NCBI GenBank assembly: GCA_905203045.1
Contig: CAJKUH010000001.1
Location: 1-64,000, forward strand
Length of the DNA: 64,000 nt
Origin: an uncultured Eggerthella sp.
GTDB lineage: Bacteria; Actinomycetota; Coriobacteriia; Coriobacteriales; Eggerthellaceae
Direction: 5' to 3'
In this document: positions 35,838 through 44,626 of the stretch, piece by piece
How the letters are laid out: each line of letters begins with the position of its first letter
Position numbering within the stretch: position 1 is the first letter of the stretch
Notes under the pieces: generated by a model
Seen by the model: the letters and a program-made list of their open reading frames with translations, nothing else
Told to the model about the DNA's origin: nothing
Databases searched by the model: none
Made by a program: the position numbers and the translations under genes

Positions 35838-37142
35838 TTAATTCTGACCAAGATACTCACGAAGGTAGGCATCGTTCGAAGCCGCATCGGCACGCAACGA
35901 CTCGTAACGCGACACCAAATCGGCTGTTGCATCCGAGTAGACATCGATCACCGGTTGGCTGAATTGCTTCGGCAAAGCCTTTGCCATATCAACCGCCTCT
36001 TGGTCGGCTTTGTTGTAGGCATCGTTATGGGCCTCGGCCGTGCTTTTGTCCTGAATCAAAATCGCAGCGTTCGAAGCAAGCGCTTCGTTGGTGGCGGTAA
36101 TGCGTTTGTCAATATACGCAAGCGAAGCATCGTAGTTGGCGGTTGGGCAAAATCCCTTTGCCTTTTCGATGGCATCTTTCGCCTTGCTGAATTGACTCTG
36201 CGCCGACGTGGTGAATTCCGTCGATTTCGCAACATTTTCAGCATTGGTGTCTGAAACAACCGTAGCCGACTGAGCCATCAAAGCGTTGCCCTCTTGAATA
36301 CAGCTCCATGCCTCGTTCATCGCATCGATGCCCTGCTTCGCCGCAATGTCTTCCTTCATACGTTGATCGGCAACATCAAGAAGAGACTCACGCGTTGCCA
36401 CCGCATTCAACGTGCGCTGCGCCGCTTCCTTATCCCGCTGAGAACCATCAAGTTCGCTTTCGGCTTTCTGAGCATACACACGGGCAGACTCAAGCTGGTC
36501 TTTCGCATCGGGAATAGCAGCACTCAGGGTTTGAGCCTGCGAAACGGTATCGTCACCGAACGCATCCTGAAAATACTCGTCAATGGCAACAGTGGTCTTG
36601 TCGCTCTGCTCAATAAGGCTGCACGCCTCATGCAGTACCCCAACGCTGGTGCTCAGGCGCTCGTATTGCTGATAGGCCCAATAGCCGCCCACCCCAAGTG
36701 CGCAAAGGCAGGCAACGGTCACTACGGCAATGCTGAAGCGGCGATACCACTTACGGCGCTGCTTGCGGCGGGCAATCTCTTCCTGGGAATCGGCTCCGAG
36801 AAACGGCTTGCGCTCAGAAGCCTGGGGCTTTCGGGCAACCGACTTCTTGGCATGGGCGCTTCTGGCCTCTTTCTTGCGCGAAGAGGTCTTGCTTGGCTTT
36901 GCCGACTTTTCGGAACGTTTCTCGGGGCGTTGAGCCTTCTGCTCTTCTGAAGACGAGCCCTTCCCAAAGCTTGGCATCCGCCACTTAGCGCTTCGGGACG
37001 GGTCATCCTGAGCAGCAGCTTTCTGCTCAAGCACGTTCAGGGAAAGCTCGTTGGGCTTTCCCCGGGAAAACTCCTTCAGGTGAAGAAACTGCTTCTCTTT
37101 CCGACCAAGCCCACGACCATGGTGCTTGTCCCTGCGCGCCAT
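35838..37142 (-). CDS. Single-pass membrane protein with long extracytoplasmic helical region
   Basis: The ATG at 37142 overlaps the DinG-like gene stop as TGATG. The 434-residue product has a Lys/Arg/Ser-rich cytoplasmic N-terminus of about 130 residues, one membrane span (SIAVVTVACLCALGVGGYWAYQ) and about 270 mainly helical residues outside, with Ala, Gln, Asp and Lys spacing typical of coiled coils. The C-terminus is YLREYLGQN. I do not recognise the family. Translational coupling to a DNA-repair type helicase is notable but gives no clear function. parS site 3 lies just after the stop. Confidence 0.75.
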   Translation of the reverse strand: MARRDKHHGRGLGRKEKQFLHLKEFSRGKPNELSLNVLEQKAAAQDDPSRSAKWRMPSFGKGSSSEEQKAQRPEKRSEKSAKPSKTSSRKKEARSAHAKKSVARKPQASERKPFLGADSQEEIARRKQRRKWYRRFSIAVVTVACLCALGVGGYWAYQQYERLSTSVGVLHEACSLIEQSDKTTVAIDEYFQDAFGDDTVSQAQTLSAAIPDAKDQLESARVYAQKAESELDGSQRDKEAAQRTLNAVATRESLLDVADQRMKEDIAAKQGIDAMNEAWSCIQEGNALMAQSATVVSDTNAENVAKSTEFTTSAQSQFSKAKDAIEKAKGFCPTANYDASLAYIDKRITATNEALASNAAILIQDKSTAEAHNDAYNKADQEAVDMAKALPKQFSQPVIDVYSDATADLVSRYESLRADAASNDAYLREYLGQN

Positions 37143-40100
37143 CACGAACGCAAGCCACCTTTGCCCTGAGCGAGTGCCTCAAGCTCCCTTCGCTTGGAAA
37201 CTTCGGCCACGATATCGGAACATGGCATTGTGACGATGTTCTTACTCGGCAGTGAATTCAGGAACTTCTTGCCGTAGTACTTCGTTATCAGGCGCTTGTC
37301 GGCAAGCACCACGATGCCTCGATCGCTTGATGTGCGGATGAGCCTACCCACTGCCTGCTTAACCTCGATAACCGCATGGGGAAGCGAATAGTGAGCCCAT
37401 GCCCTGTCATCGCGCTGCTGGCGTTCGCATGAAAGCGGATCAGTTGGCAACCCAAAAGGCAGCTTCGGTATAACCACGCCTTTGAGCGTGGCGCCCGGAG
37501 CATCAAAGCCTTCCCAGAAGCTCTTCAAGGCAAACAGGCTCAAGTGCTCGTCTTTCAGGAAATCGTCGCGCAAGCCCTTTACCGAAACGCCCCACTTCTG
37601 GCACACCAGGCGTAAATCGTCCTCCTTCAAGGCAGGATGCACCTCGTCGAAGCACTGCTCCATCTCACGACGATTGGTGAACAGGGTAAGCAACGAGCCA
37701 TGCTGCGCCTTGTGCAGATCGATCAAGAACGACTCCAAAGCAGGAAGGTAGCCGGGGTCCGAGGGCTCAGGCATATCGGTGGGCACATACACGCGCATAT
37801 TCGCGTCGAAGTCGAAACTGGAATCAACTTTCAGAACGTCAGCCTGCGATTCATCGCTTTCGTTGAAGCCGACGGCACGTTCGAATGCATCAAACTGCCC
37901 GTCAACGGCAAGCGTCGCCGAAGCGTATACAACGCTTCGGGTTTCCGCGTACAAGCTTTCGTTCAGCGATTTGCCCACGTCCAAAGGCTGAACAGTGAAC
38001 ACTTCGTCGAGCGTCGCCTTTGTGCGATTCAAGCGCACGGAATACACGTGGTTGTCGCTTTCGTGGAAGAACATCTCGTCAAGCGCTTCATACGCTTCGC
38101 GCAATTCGAGGGCAACCAGGGCAAGCTCACGCTGAGCACTGGACGTGTCTTCCATCTGCTCGGCATAGGCGACGATGTCACGGCAAGCGCGAATAAGCTT
38201 TTCCAGCGTGTCGTACACCGAGCGCGCACGATTCACCACCCCACGATAGGTATCGCCGTGGCGTACGTCGTCGTTGAGCCATAAATCGAAATACTCATAC
38301 CCACACGAACGGGTGCGCGGGTCGAACACCAGCAGGTCCTTCGCGCCAAGGCAAAACTCTTCGGTTGCCATGGCAAAAGCGCCCGCACACGTGCGCGCCT
38401 TGGCGATAAGCGATTCGTAGAGCTTGCGCCCTTCTTCCGGGGCCTTAGCGCTGCGCTCCACGCGGGAAAACACATTCCGCGTGCCTTCCCCACTTACTCG
38501 CAGGGCCAAGGAGCGAAGCGATTCCGAGGAAACCGAAAGGGCCAACGCGCGACGTGCCTCGTTTTCGGCACCATGGGCCTCGTCCACCGCCCAGTAGCGG
38601 ATAGGAGGCAGCAAGCCGCCTTCGAAACGAACGTCCCAGAACAGCAAACTATGATTCGTTACCACCACATCGCAGCGCTGCGCCTGCTCGCGAGCACCGT
38701 GCACGAAGCAGCTTCGCCCGAAGAAGGGGCACTTGTGGCGCAGGCATTCATTGCTCTTGGTGCTGATACGCCAACGGGGAATTGCGCGATAGTCGATTTT
38801 CAGCGCATCCATGTCGTCGTAGTCGCTTTGCTCCACGAAGGAAAGCAGGCCAGCCAAAGCAGGAGCCTGATTGATTTCCTGCTTACGATAATGGATGATA
38901 GCCGGTCCCTGGCTCACCAAGGCATCGACTTTGCGCAAGCACGGGTAATGGCTGAATCCTTTCAACGGCGCATACGTAATACCCAGCGCCTTCGAAAGAA
39001 GAGGCAATTCCTTATGAACAAGCTGGTCAAGAAGAGCATTGGTTTTCGTGGCAACACCAACCGTGATGCCGTTTTTCTGCGCAGCCAGCGCCAGAGGAAC
39101 CAAGTACGCCATCGACTTGCCTACACCCGTGCCCGCTTCGACCGCCAAATTGCGCGAAGCGGAAAGGGCATGGTTAACCGCAAGAGCCATTTCACGCTGC
39201 TCTTCGCGAGGCTCGTATTCTTCGTACAGGCTACCTAGCAGTCCTTCGGCAGAAAAAGCTTCAGCTATCTCCTCGTCGGTTGCAAATTCAAGAGAAGGCG
39301 CATCGGGGCATTCTGCTGGCTCAGATTCAGAGAAGGGCGATTCCGGTGCATTGGCATCGGGACGCAGCGGTGCCGAAGCCTGGGCAACAGCGGCTTTGCG
39401 CGATGCGCGGAGGCTGTAGGGCCCTTCCTCTTCTTTCATGGCAGCAATGCATTTGAACACGCGCTCGGTATTCCATGCTTCGATATCGCACATATCGGCA
39501 ATATGGCGCAACAGCGGCGTGGGCATAGTGTCAACAGCGGCCAGAAGCACGCGGTACACCAAGCAAGTTGCCGCCACATCGTCATCCGCCCTGTGGGTGG
39601 AATCGGGGCCGCCAAACGCACGAACCAAGTCGAGCAGGCGGTGCGACGTTAAGCGCGGCAGGGCGATTTTCGCCAAGTCGAGCGAGTCGATCCAGCAATT
39701 GCCCTTCAGCACTTCACCCGTTGGGTACTTCGTGCAAAACGTCCTGTCGAAATTGGCATTATGGGCAACCACGTCGGAAGAGCCAACGAATTCGACCAAA
39801 CCCGCCACGGCAGTATCAGGGTCGGGCGCATCAGCCACATCGGCATCGCTGATATTGGTAAGGTGGGCAACCTCTTCCGGAATTGGCTTGCCCGGGTTCA
39901 CGAAAGTAACGTACCAACCCACGATTTCGCCATGTACCATTCGTGCAGCGGCGATCTGAATCAGTTCATCGTGGTTGAACGAAAATCCCGTTGTTTCCGT
40001 ATCGATGACAACAACGTCTTCGTCGAGTTCCCCAAAAGAATGCTCGTTCGCGTAGGCTCCGAGCGAATGGTAGCGATCGCGAATGCGCTGAGGGATATTT

Positions 40101-40153
40101 TCAAGAATATAAGTGTCAAGCCTTGATGCGGCTTCTGCGTTTTGTGTTTCCAT
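37142..40153 (-). CDS. DinG-family Fe-S helicase fused to a DnaQ-like 3'-5' exonuclease
   Basis: This 1003-residue protein has an N-terminal DEDD exonuclease with IDTETTGF (50-57), NANFD and HRADDDVAA, then an XPD/DinG helicase with Walker A EAGTGVGKS (about 340), the Fe-S cysteines in YPCLRK and NECLRHKCPFFGRSC, the VDEAHGAENEAR box (about 525) and motif VI QAVGRLIRTSSDRG. The fusion is known from Firmicutes DinG (as an exonuclease) and some actinobacteria. It probably resolves DNA structures such as R-loops. The exonuclease and helicase metal and ATP residues all look intact. The start codon is ATG at 40153. Confidence 0.92.
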   Translation of the reverse strand: METQNAEAASRLDTYILENIPQRIRDRYHSLGAYANEHSFGELDEDVVVIDTETTGFSFNHDELIQIAAARMVHGEIVGWYVTFVNPGKPIPEEVAHLTNISDADVADAPDPDTAVAGLVEFVGSSDVVAHNANFDRTFCTKYPTGEVLKGNCWIDSLDLAKIALPRLTSHRLLDLVRAFGGPDSTHRADDDVAATCLVYRVLLAAVDTMPTPLLRHIADMCDIEAWNTERVFKCIAAMKEEEGPYSLRASRKAAVAQASAPLRPDANAPESPFSESEPAECPDAPSLEFATDEEIAEAFSAEGLLGSLYEEYEPREEQREMALAVNHALSASRNLAVEAGTGVGKSMAYLVPLALAAQKNGITVGVATKTNALLDQLVHKELPLLSKALGITYAPLKGFSHYPCLRKVDALVSQGPAIIHYRKQEINQAPALAGLLSFVEQSDYDDMDALKIDYRAIPRWRISTKSNECLRHKCPFFGRSCFVHGAREQAQRCDVVVTNHSLLFWDVRFEGGLLPPIRYWAVDEAHGAENEARRALALSVSSESLRSLALRVSGEGTRNVFSRVERSAKAPEEGRKLYESLIAKARTCAGAFAMATEEFCLGAKDLLVFDPRTRSCGYEYFDLWLNDDVRHGDTYRGVVNRARSVYDTLEKLIRACRDIVAYAEQMEDTSSAQRELALVALELREAYEALDEMFFHESDNHVYSVRLNRTKATLDEVFTVQPLDVGKSLNESLYAETRSVVYASATLAVDGQFDAFERAVGFNESDESQADVLKVDSSFDFDANMRVYVPTDMPEPSDPGYLPALESFLIDLHKAQHGSLLTLFTNRREMEQCFDEVHPALKEDDLRLVCQKWGVSVKGLRDDFLKDEHLSLFALKSFWEGFDAPGATLKGVVIPKLPFGLPTDPLSCERQQRDDRAWAHYSLPHAVIEVKQAVGRLIRTSSDRGIVVLADKRLITKYYGKKFLNSLPSKNIVTMPCSDIVAEVSKRRELEALAQGKGGLRS

Positions 40154-40218
40154 GCTAGTAAGACTATCATTTATGGAATTCTTTATCTCTAACGCTTAAA
40201 TCACTCCTAGGAGAAAAC

Positions 40219-40863
40219 ATGTCGGAAATTGGCTATTTCGCCACCTATGCCCGCTTTGAAACCGAAAGCAAAGAAGCAGCCGCGGCCTTCCTTGGCGCTG
40301 ACAACATCATCGGCGACACTTTTTCGATTGAACAGGAATACGTTGACGGAAAGCGCACGGCATGGATCGTGAACCCCTTCGGCAAGCGCATGGGCTTCAT
40401 CGATGAAAAAACCGCCGAGAAGGTAGACCTCTGCAACGCCAAGGGCTGGAACACCGTGGCGTTGCTGGCGCTGGTTGCCTTTACTGAAAAGCCCGCCCCT
40501 GGGCTGTACTGGGGTCAGGTGCTCATCGTTTCTTACGACCCTGAATACGAAGTAGAGTTCTCCACCTTCATTGAGAACATCGGAAAGCAACTGGGCAACG
40601 GTGTGCGCCCCGATGTTTCCCTAGGCAAGGAATCGCTGCAAAAGGTCGTCGACACGAAGGGCGAATGGGTTCCTTCAGGCCGCGTGCCCCTGCCGAAGAA
40701 AGATAAGGGCACGGCATGGGTGAAAACGCAACGCACCGGAACCGAGCGACTGGTCAAGCAAGCTCGCAAGGGAAACATGGGCTGTACGGTAATCAGCTGG
40801 ATTATCCTGCTGGCACTCGTTGCCCTTATCGTGTTCGGATTGCACTCCTGCGGGCTGTTCTAG
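40219..40863 (+). CDS. Hypothetical tail-anchored membrane protein
   Basis: An AGGAG site lies seven bases before the ATG. The 214-residue product is soluble over residues 1-190 and ends in one membrane span (VISWIILLALVALIVFGLHSCGLF), so the bulk should face the cytoplasm. Conserved-looking features are an N-terminal YFATYARFET strand and a basic segment before the span. I do not recognise the family. It is divergent from the DinG-like gene and ends just before parS site 4. Confidence 0.75.
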   Translation: MSEIGYFATYARFETESKEAAAAFLGADNIIGDTFSIEQEYVDGKRTAWIVNPFGKRMGFIDEKTAEKVDLCNAKGWNTVALLALVAFTEKPAPGLYWGQVLIVSYDPEYEVEFSTFIENIGKQLGNGVRPDVSLGKESLQKVVDTKGEWVPSGRVPLPKKDKGTAWVKTQRTGTERLVKQARKGNMGCTVISWIILLALVALIVFGLHSCGLF

Positions 40864-40882
40864 CCTTCACCTAAAGCAGCGA

Positions 40883-40898
40883 TGTTTCACGTGAAACA
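40883..40898. promoter_or_regulatory. parS site 4
   Basis: Perfect TGTTTCACGTGAAACA; the dyad extends perfectly to 40878-40903 (26 bp). Intergenic, 20 bp after the preceding stop. Confidence 0.95.
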
Positions 40899-40951
40899 TC
40901 GCTTAATGCAACCGTGCGTTTTCCAAGGCATTCGTAAAACGCTTGCACATC

Positions 40952-40990
40952 AAAAAGCCCCTTGCCTCTTTCAGAAGGCAAGGGGCTTTT
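40952..40990. terminator. Convergent terminator before ddl
   Basis: A 15-bp stem (AAAAGCCCCTTGCCT and complement) with A and T runs on both sides lies between convergent genes. Confidence 0.88.
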
Positions 40991-41015
40991 CTTTAAGCAG
41001 AATTATCAGCACCTG

Positions 41016-41957
41016 CTACTTTTCCAAAGCATAGGAAACGAGCTTCACACACAGCTCGGCGAAGCTCATGCCCGCCGCACGGGCGGCATCGGGCAACAGA
41101 GAGGTTGCCGTCATGCCAGGGATGGTGTTGGTTTCAAGAACCCAGAAATCGCCGTTGGCATCCTGGATAAGGTCGCTGCGGGAAACGCCGCGGCACTCAA
41201 GCGTCTTATGGGCGGCAACCGCAAGCTCCATAGCGCGCTTGGTATCTGCTTCGGAAAGAGGCGCCGGGCAAATATGCTGCGAGCCGCCTTGTGCGTACTT
41301 AGATTCGAAATCGTAGAACTCGTGCGAAGGAACGATCTTGATAACCGGCAAGGCGAAAGGATCGTCGTTGCCCAAAACCGCTACCGTGAACTCGTCACCG
41401 GAAACAAAGCTTTCCACGAAAGCATGGGAATCAACAGTGAACACCTTTTCAATGGCCGCAGCAATTTCTTCGGCGCCCTCGCACAGGTACACTCCCAGGG
41501 CACTGCCTTCCGTAGCAGCCTTAACCACGCAATGCGAGCCAACTTCTTCAATAATCGCGTCAATATCGATGTTCGAGGAATCGAGCATCAAAGAATGAGG
41601 CGTGGGAATGCCCGCACGCTGATAGCAGCGCTTCGCCTTCGGCTTGTCGATTGCCGTTGCGCTCGACCAGACTCCCGGTCCGATATAAGGCAAGCCGATA
41701 GTCTCCAAGAAACCCTGGATGGTGCCGTCCTCGCCGAATTTGCCATGCAGCGCCAAGAAGGCAACATCGAAATCGCCTTCAACCAAGGCGATAAGATCTT
41801 CCTTCTTCGCAGGGTCAAAGACCGTAACAGGGAACCCAGCCTCAACAAGCGCTTCCTTCGCGCCCTCCCCTGATGCCAAGGAAATGGAGCGCTCACCGCT
41901 TTTACCGCCGGCAAGCAGCGCCACACGAATTTCTTTCGGATCAAAAGAACAAGACAT
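41016..41957 (-). CDS. ddl: D-alanine--D-alanine ligase
   Basis: Ddl joins two D-alanines for the peptidoglycan pentapeptide. I use the ATG at 41957 (MSCSFDPKEIRVALLAGGKS), giving 313 residues, near the family length. ATP-grasp features: AGGKSGERSISLASG (nucleotide loop), LHGKFGEDGTIQGFLE, PYIGPGVWSSATAIDK, and EVNT-equivalent WVLETNTIPGMTATSLLPDAA at the C-terminus, with metal-binding Glu and Asn. Last-residue selectivity for D-Ala or D-lactate cannot be judged safely here. It is divergent from rlmN. Confidence 0.95.
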   Translation of the reverse strand: MSCSFDPKEIRVALLAGGKSGERSISLASGEGAKEALVEAGFPVTVFDPAKKEDLIALVEGDFDVAFLALHGKFGEDGTIQGFLETIGLPYIGPGVWSSATAIDKPKAKRCYQRAGIPTPHSLMLDSSNIDIDAIIEEVGSHCVVKAATEGSALGVYLCEGAEEIAAAIEKVFTVDSHAFVESFVSGDEFTVAVLGNDDPFALPVIKIVPSHEFYDFESKYAQGGSQHICPAPLSEADTKRAMELAVAAHKTLECRGVSRSDLIQDANGDFWVLETNTIPGMTATSLLPDAARAAGMSFAELCVKLVSYALEK

Positions 41958-42079
41958 AGTTCCCGCTTTCACATACTTAGAGGCATCAGAACAGCTGGAC
42001 GCCAAATACGTTAACCGTTAGTGAGTATAGCAAACGCAGGTTACCACGGTGCTACCAGCGTAGGGCATTCATGGTTGCG

Positions 42080-42085
42080 TATAAT
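42080..42085 (+). promoter_or_regulatory. rlmN: -10 box of rlmN, close to the start codon
   Basis: A consensus TATAAT ends seven bases before the ATG at 42093 and no ribosome site lies between. Transcription would start at or next to the A of the ATG, giving a leaderless mRNA. A -35 box is not evident. Confidence 0.6.
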
Positions 42086-42092
42086 ACCAACC

Positions 42093-43139
42093 ATGAATAA
42101 CGCAATCCAATCTTTCAATCTGTCCGAAATCCCTTCCATCATCGAAGGGCTTGGACAGCCGCGCTTCCGCGCAAAACAACTCACCTCATGGCTCTACCAG
42201 CGAGGTGCAAAGTCCTATGACGAAATGACCAACTTGCCGAAGGCGCTGCGCGAAGTGCTGGCAAACGACTACCCTCTGGTTTCCCCGCGCATCGTTAACA
42301 AGCAGGTATCCACTGACGGCACACGAAAATACGTCTTCGAATACGCCGACGGCGCGCGCGTTGAGGCGGTGGGCATCCCTTCTTTTGACAAAAAGGAACG
42401 AAGGGACGAGCCGAAGCATCTCACCGTGTGCTTTTCCACCCAGGCAGGATGCGCTATGGGATGCACGTTCTGCGCAACAGGACACGAGGGGCTAACCCGC
42501 AACCTTTCCTCGTCGGAAATGATATGCCAGATTATTGCCGTGCAGAACGATTTCAACTGCCGTGTTACCAACCTTGTCTCCATGGGACAAGGGGAACCCT
42601 TCCAGAATTACGAAGCATCCCTCGAGGCACTGCGTTTCGCCAATGCAAAAGACGGCCTGGAAATCGGGGCGCGTCATATCACGGTTTCCACCTGTGGCAT
42701 CATCCAGGGAATCGACAAGCTCGCACAAGAACCCGAGCAGTTCACCCTTGCCGTTTCGCTTCATTCGGCAATTCAGAGCGTGCGCAACGAAATCATGCCC
42801 CGCTGCTCAGGTATCCCTCTGCCAAAACTCAAGGAATCCCTCGTTTCCTACGTCGAAAAAACCGGCAGACGCGTAAGCCTTGAATATCTGCTCATCAAAG
42901 GGGTAACCGACACTGAGAAAAACCTCGATGCGCTTATCGGCTTCTGTGATGGGCTGCTTTGCCACGTCAATCTGCTCACGGTAAACGAAGTTGAGGGAAG
43001 CCCTTACAAGCCAAGTGCCCCTGCAACCCAGCAACACTGGGTCAAATCCTTGAAGAGCTCAGGAAAGGAAGCAACGATTCGCAACTCACGCGGCAGCGAC
43101 ATCGACGGAGCCTGCGGACAGCTGAAAAACAAAATGTAA
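42093..43139 (+). CDS. rlmN: 23S rRNA (adenine-2503-C2) methyltransferase RlmN
   Basis: RlmN is a radical-SAM enzyme that methylates C2 of A2503 in 23S rRNA and of A37 in some tRNAs. I use the ATG at 42093, giving 348 residues. The cluster motif CAMGCTFCATG is present, as are the SMGQGEPF motif and the C-terminal catalytic cysteine in SDIDGACGQL. Length agrees with the family. The upstream ATG would place 24 residues of promoter-region sequence at the N-terminus and is unlikely. Confidence 0.95.
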   Translation: MNNAIQSFNLSEIPSIIEGLGQPRFRAKQLTSWLYQRGAKSYDEMTNLPKALREVLANDYPLVSPRIVNKQVSTDGTRKYVFEYADGARVEAVGIPSFDKKERRDEPKHLTVCFSTQAGCAMGCTFCATGHEGLTRNLSSSEMICQIIAVQNDFNCRVTNLVSMGQGEPFQNYEASLEALRFANAKDGLEIGARHITVSTCGIIQGIDKLAQEPEQFTLAVSLHSAIQSVRNEIMPRCSGIPLPKLKESLVSYVEKTGRRVSLEYLLIKGVTDTEKNLDALIGFCDGLLCHVNLLTVNEVEGSPYKPSAPATQQHWVKSLKSSGKEATIRNSRGSDIDGACGQLKNKM

Positions 43140-43166
43140 AGGCACAGCTTTTTGGCAAGGCGAGCC

Positions 43167-43182
43167 AAAAAAAAAAAAAAAA
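43167..43182. repeat. A16 homopolymer
   Basis: Sixteen consecutive A residues lie in the rlmN-parB gap, next to the right arm of a TTTTTGGC/GCCAAAAA inverted repeat. Such tracts slip in replication and in sequencing. Confidence 0.8.
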
Positions 43183-43294
43183 CGCAAGCAGCAAAGAAAC
43201 CTGCTCTCGTCTAAAGCGAACAAGGTGTTCAGCCTGGCTAAACCAGCATTGCTTGCAGCCCGAACACCTCCTGCGCTGCCAAAACACAAAGATG

Positions 43295-43329
43295 AAAGGC
43301 CCTCATCCATATCAGGATGAGGGCCTTTT
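43295..43329. terminator. parB / rlmN convergent terminator
   Basis: A 14-bp perfect stem (AAAGGCCCTCATCC and complement) ends two bases from the parB stop and has runs on both sides. Confidence 0.88.
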
Positions 43330-43330
43330 A

Positions 43331-44626
43331 TTAGTCGTTATTGCTCTGTTCGGCCGACCGCTCCGCCGACTCTTCAATCAAACCAAGGATCCTTTGCAGC
43401 TCTTCTTCATCTTTGAACTGAATCTCGATCTTGTTCTTCCCCTTAACCGTTTTCACACGAACAGGGGCCGAAAGGAATCGAGTCAGACCCTTTGCCGCTT
43501 TCTTGAAACTTGGCGGCGCAGGGACGCGCTTGGCAGCGCCCTCCTCTTTTGCCTTTTCACGACCATTCATGAGACGAGCCAACGCCTCGGTTTCGCGAAC
43601 GCTCAGCTTTTCGTTTTTCAGCTTTTCGGTAAGCGTTTTCCTGCCCTCGGCATCTTCCACCGAAAGAATGGCGCGGGCATGGCCTGCAGTGATCTTCTCT
43701 TCGAACAAAAGTTGCTGGGCATCTTCGGGTAAATCGAGCAAGCGCAAGGCATTGGCAATGGTAGAACGCCCTTTGGAAACCGTCTGAGCAACTTCCGATT
43801 GCGTCATGCCCTTGCGTTCCATAAGCCTTTTGTAGCCATACGCTTCTTCAATGGGATTCAAGTCTGAACGCTGGATGTTTTCGATAAGGGCAATCTCGAG
43901 CGCCTTGTCATTGTCGGCTTCCCAAAAACGAACAGGCACTTCCTCAAGCCCCAAGTTCTTGCACGCACGGTAACGACGCTCGCCAGCAAGAATCTGATAC
44001 TGGTTGCCAATCTTGCGAACCAGAATGGGTTGCAGCAGGCCCTCTTTCTTGATGGAGCCTGCAAGCTCTTCTATTTCACCTGGCTTGAAATTGGTGCGGG
44101 GCTGATCAGGGTTGGGATGAACCAAGCTCAGTTTCACAACCGCCGTTGTGCCCTTGGAATCCTTCGGTTTTTCCGCAACAGGCTCTGCAGCTGCCTGCCT
44201 TGCCTGGGCGGCAGCCCTCGGAGCCACCTGACGTGCAGGGCGCTCTGCAGCAATGCGCGGTTTCGGCGCAGGGGTACGCATCGATACTGACCCGGGAACC
44301 CCAAGCGTTCCTGAGCCAGGACGCACCGCAGGCTTGCGGGCTTCACGAGAAACCACCTTGGCGTTTTCCAAAGCGTCTTCAGAAATATAGATGTCGGAAG
44401 ACTTATCGGTCTTCTTTTCAGCAGCACGCTTGGTGGCATGTTGATGCAGAGCCTGATGAAGAACACCTGCCGATTCGGAAGCATCCTGTGCAGCGGGCTT
44501 TTCCGACTCAGTTGAACGCAGGGGCTCTTCTTTGGGCTGTTCAGAAGAAACCCTTTGGGACATTACCGGACTATCGTCGAACAAGGCGTTGAGACCACGC
44601 CCCAAACCACTTTTTTGCTTAGCCAC
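43331..44626 (-). CDS. parB: Chromosome partitioning protein ParB
   Basis: ParB binds parS, spreads as a CTP-controlled clamp and organises the origin. I use the GTG at 44626 (MAKQKSGLGRGL) with GAGGTGA upstream, giving 431 residues; it overlaps the parA stop by 8 bp. The N-terminal ParA-activating GLGRGLNALFDD is followed by an unusually long linker of about 145 residues rich in Ala, Arg and Pro, then the CTPase/ParB core with PNPDQPR and LAGERRYRAC, the helix-turn-helix (MTQSEVAQTVSKGRSTIANALRLL) and a C-terminal dimer domain. Seven parS sites lie in this window. Confidence 0.96.
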   Translation of the reverse strand: MAKQKSGLGRGLNALFDDSPVMSQRVSSEQPKEEPLRSTESEKPAAQDASESAGVLHQALHQHATKRAAEKKTDKSSDIYISEDALENAKVVSREARKPAVRPGSGTLGVPGSVSMRTPAPKPRIAAERPARQVAPRAAAQARQAAAEPVAEKPKDSKGTTAVVKLSLVHPNPDQPRTNFKPGEIEELAGSIKKEGLLQPILVRKIGNQYQILAGERRYRACKNLGLEEVPVRFWEADNDKALEIALIENIQRSDLNPIEEAYGYKRLMERKGMTQSEVAQTVSKGRSTIANALRLLDLPEDAQQLLFEEKITAGHARAILSVEDAEGRKTLTEKLKNEKLSVRETEALARLMNGREKAKEEGAAKRVPAPPSFKKAAKGLTRFLSAPVRVKTVKGKNKIEIQFKDEEELQRILGLIEESAERSAEQSNND

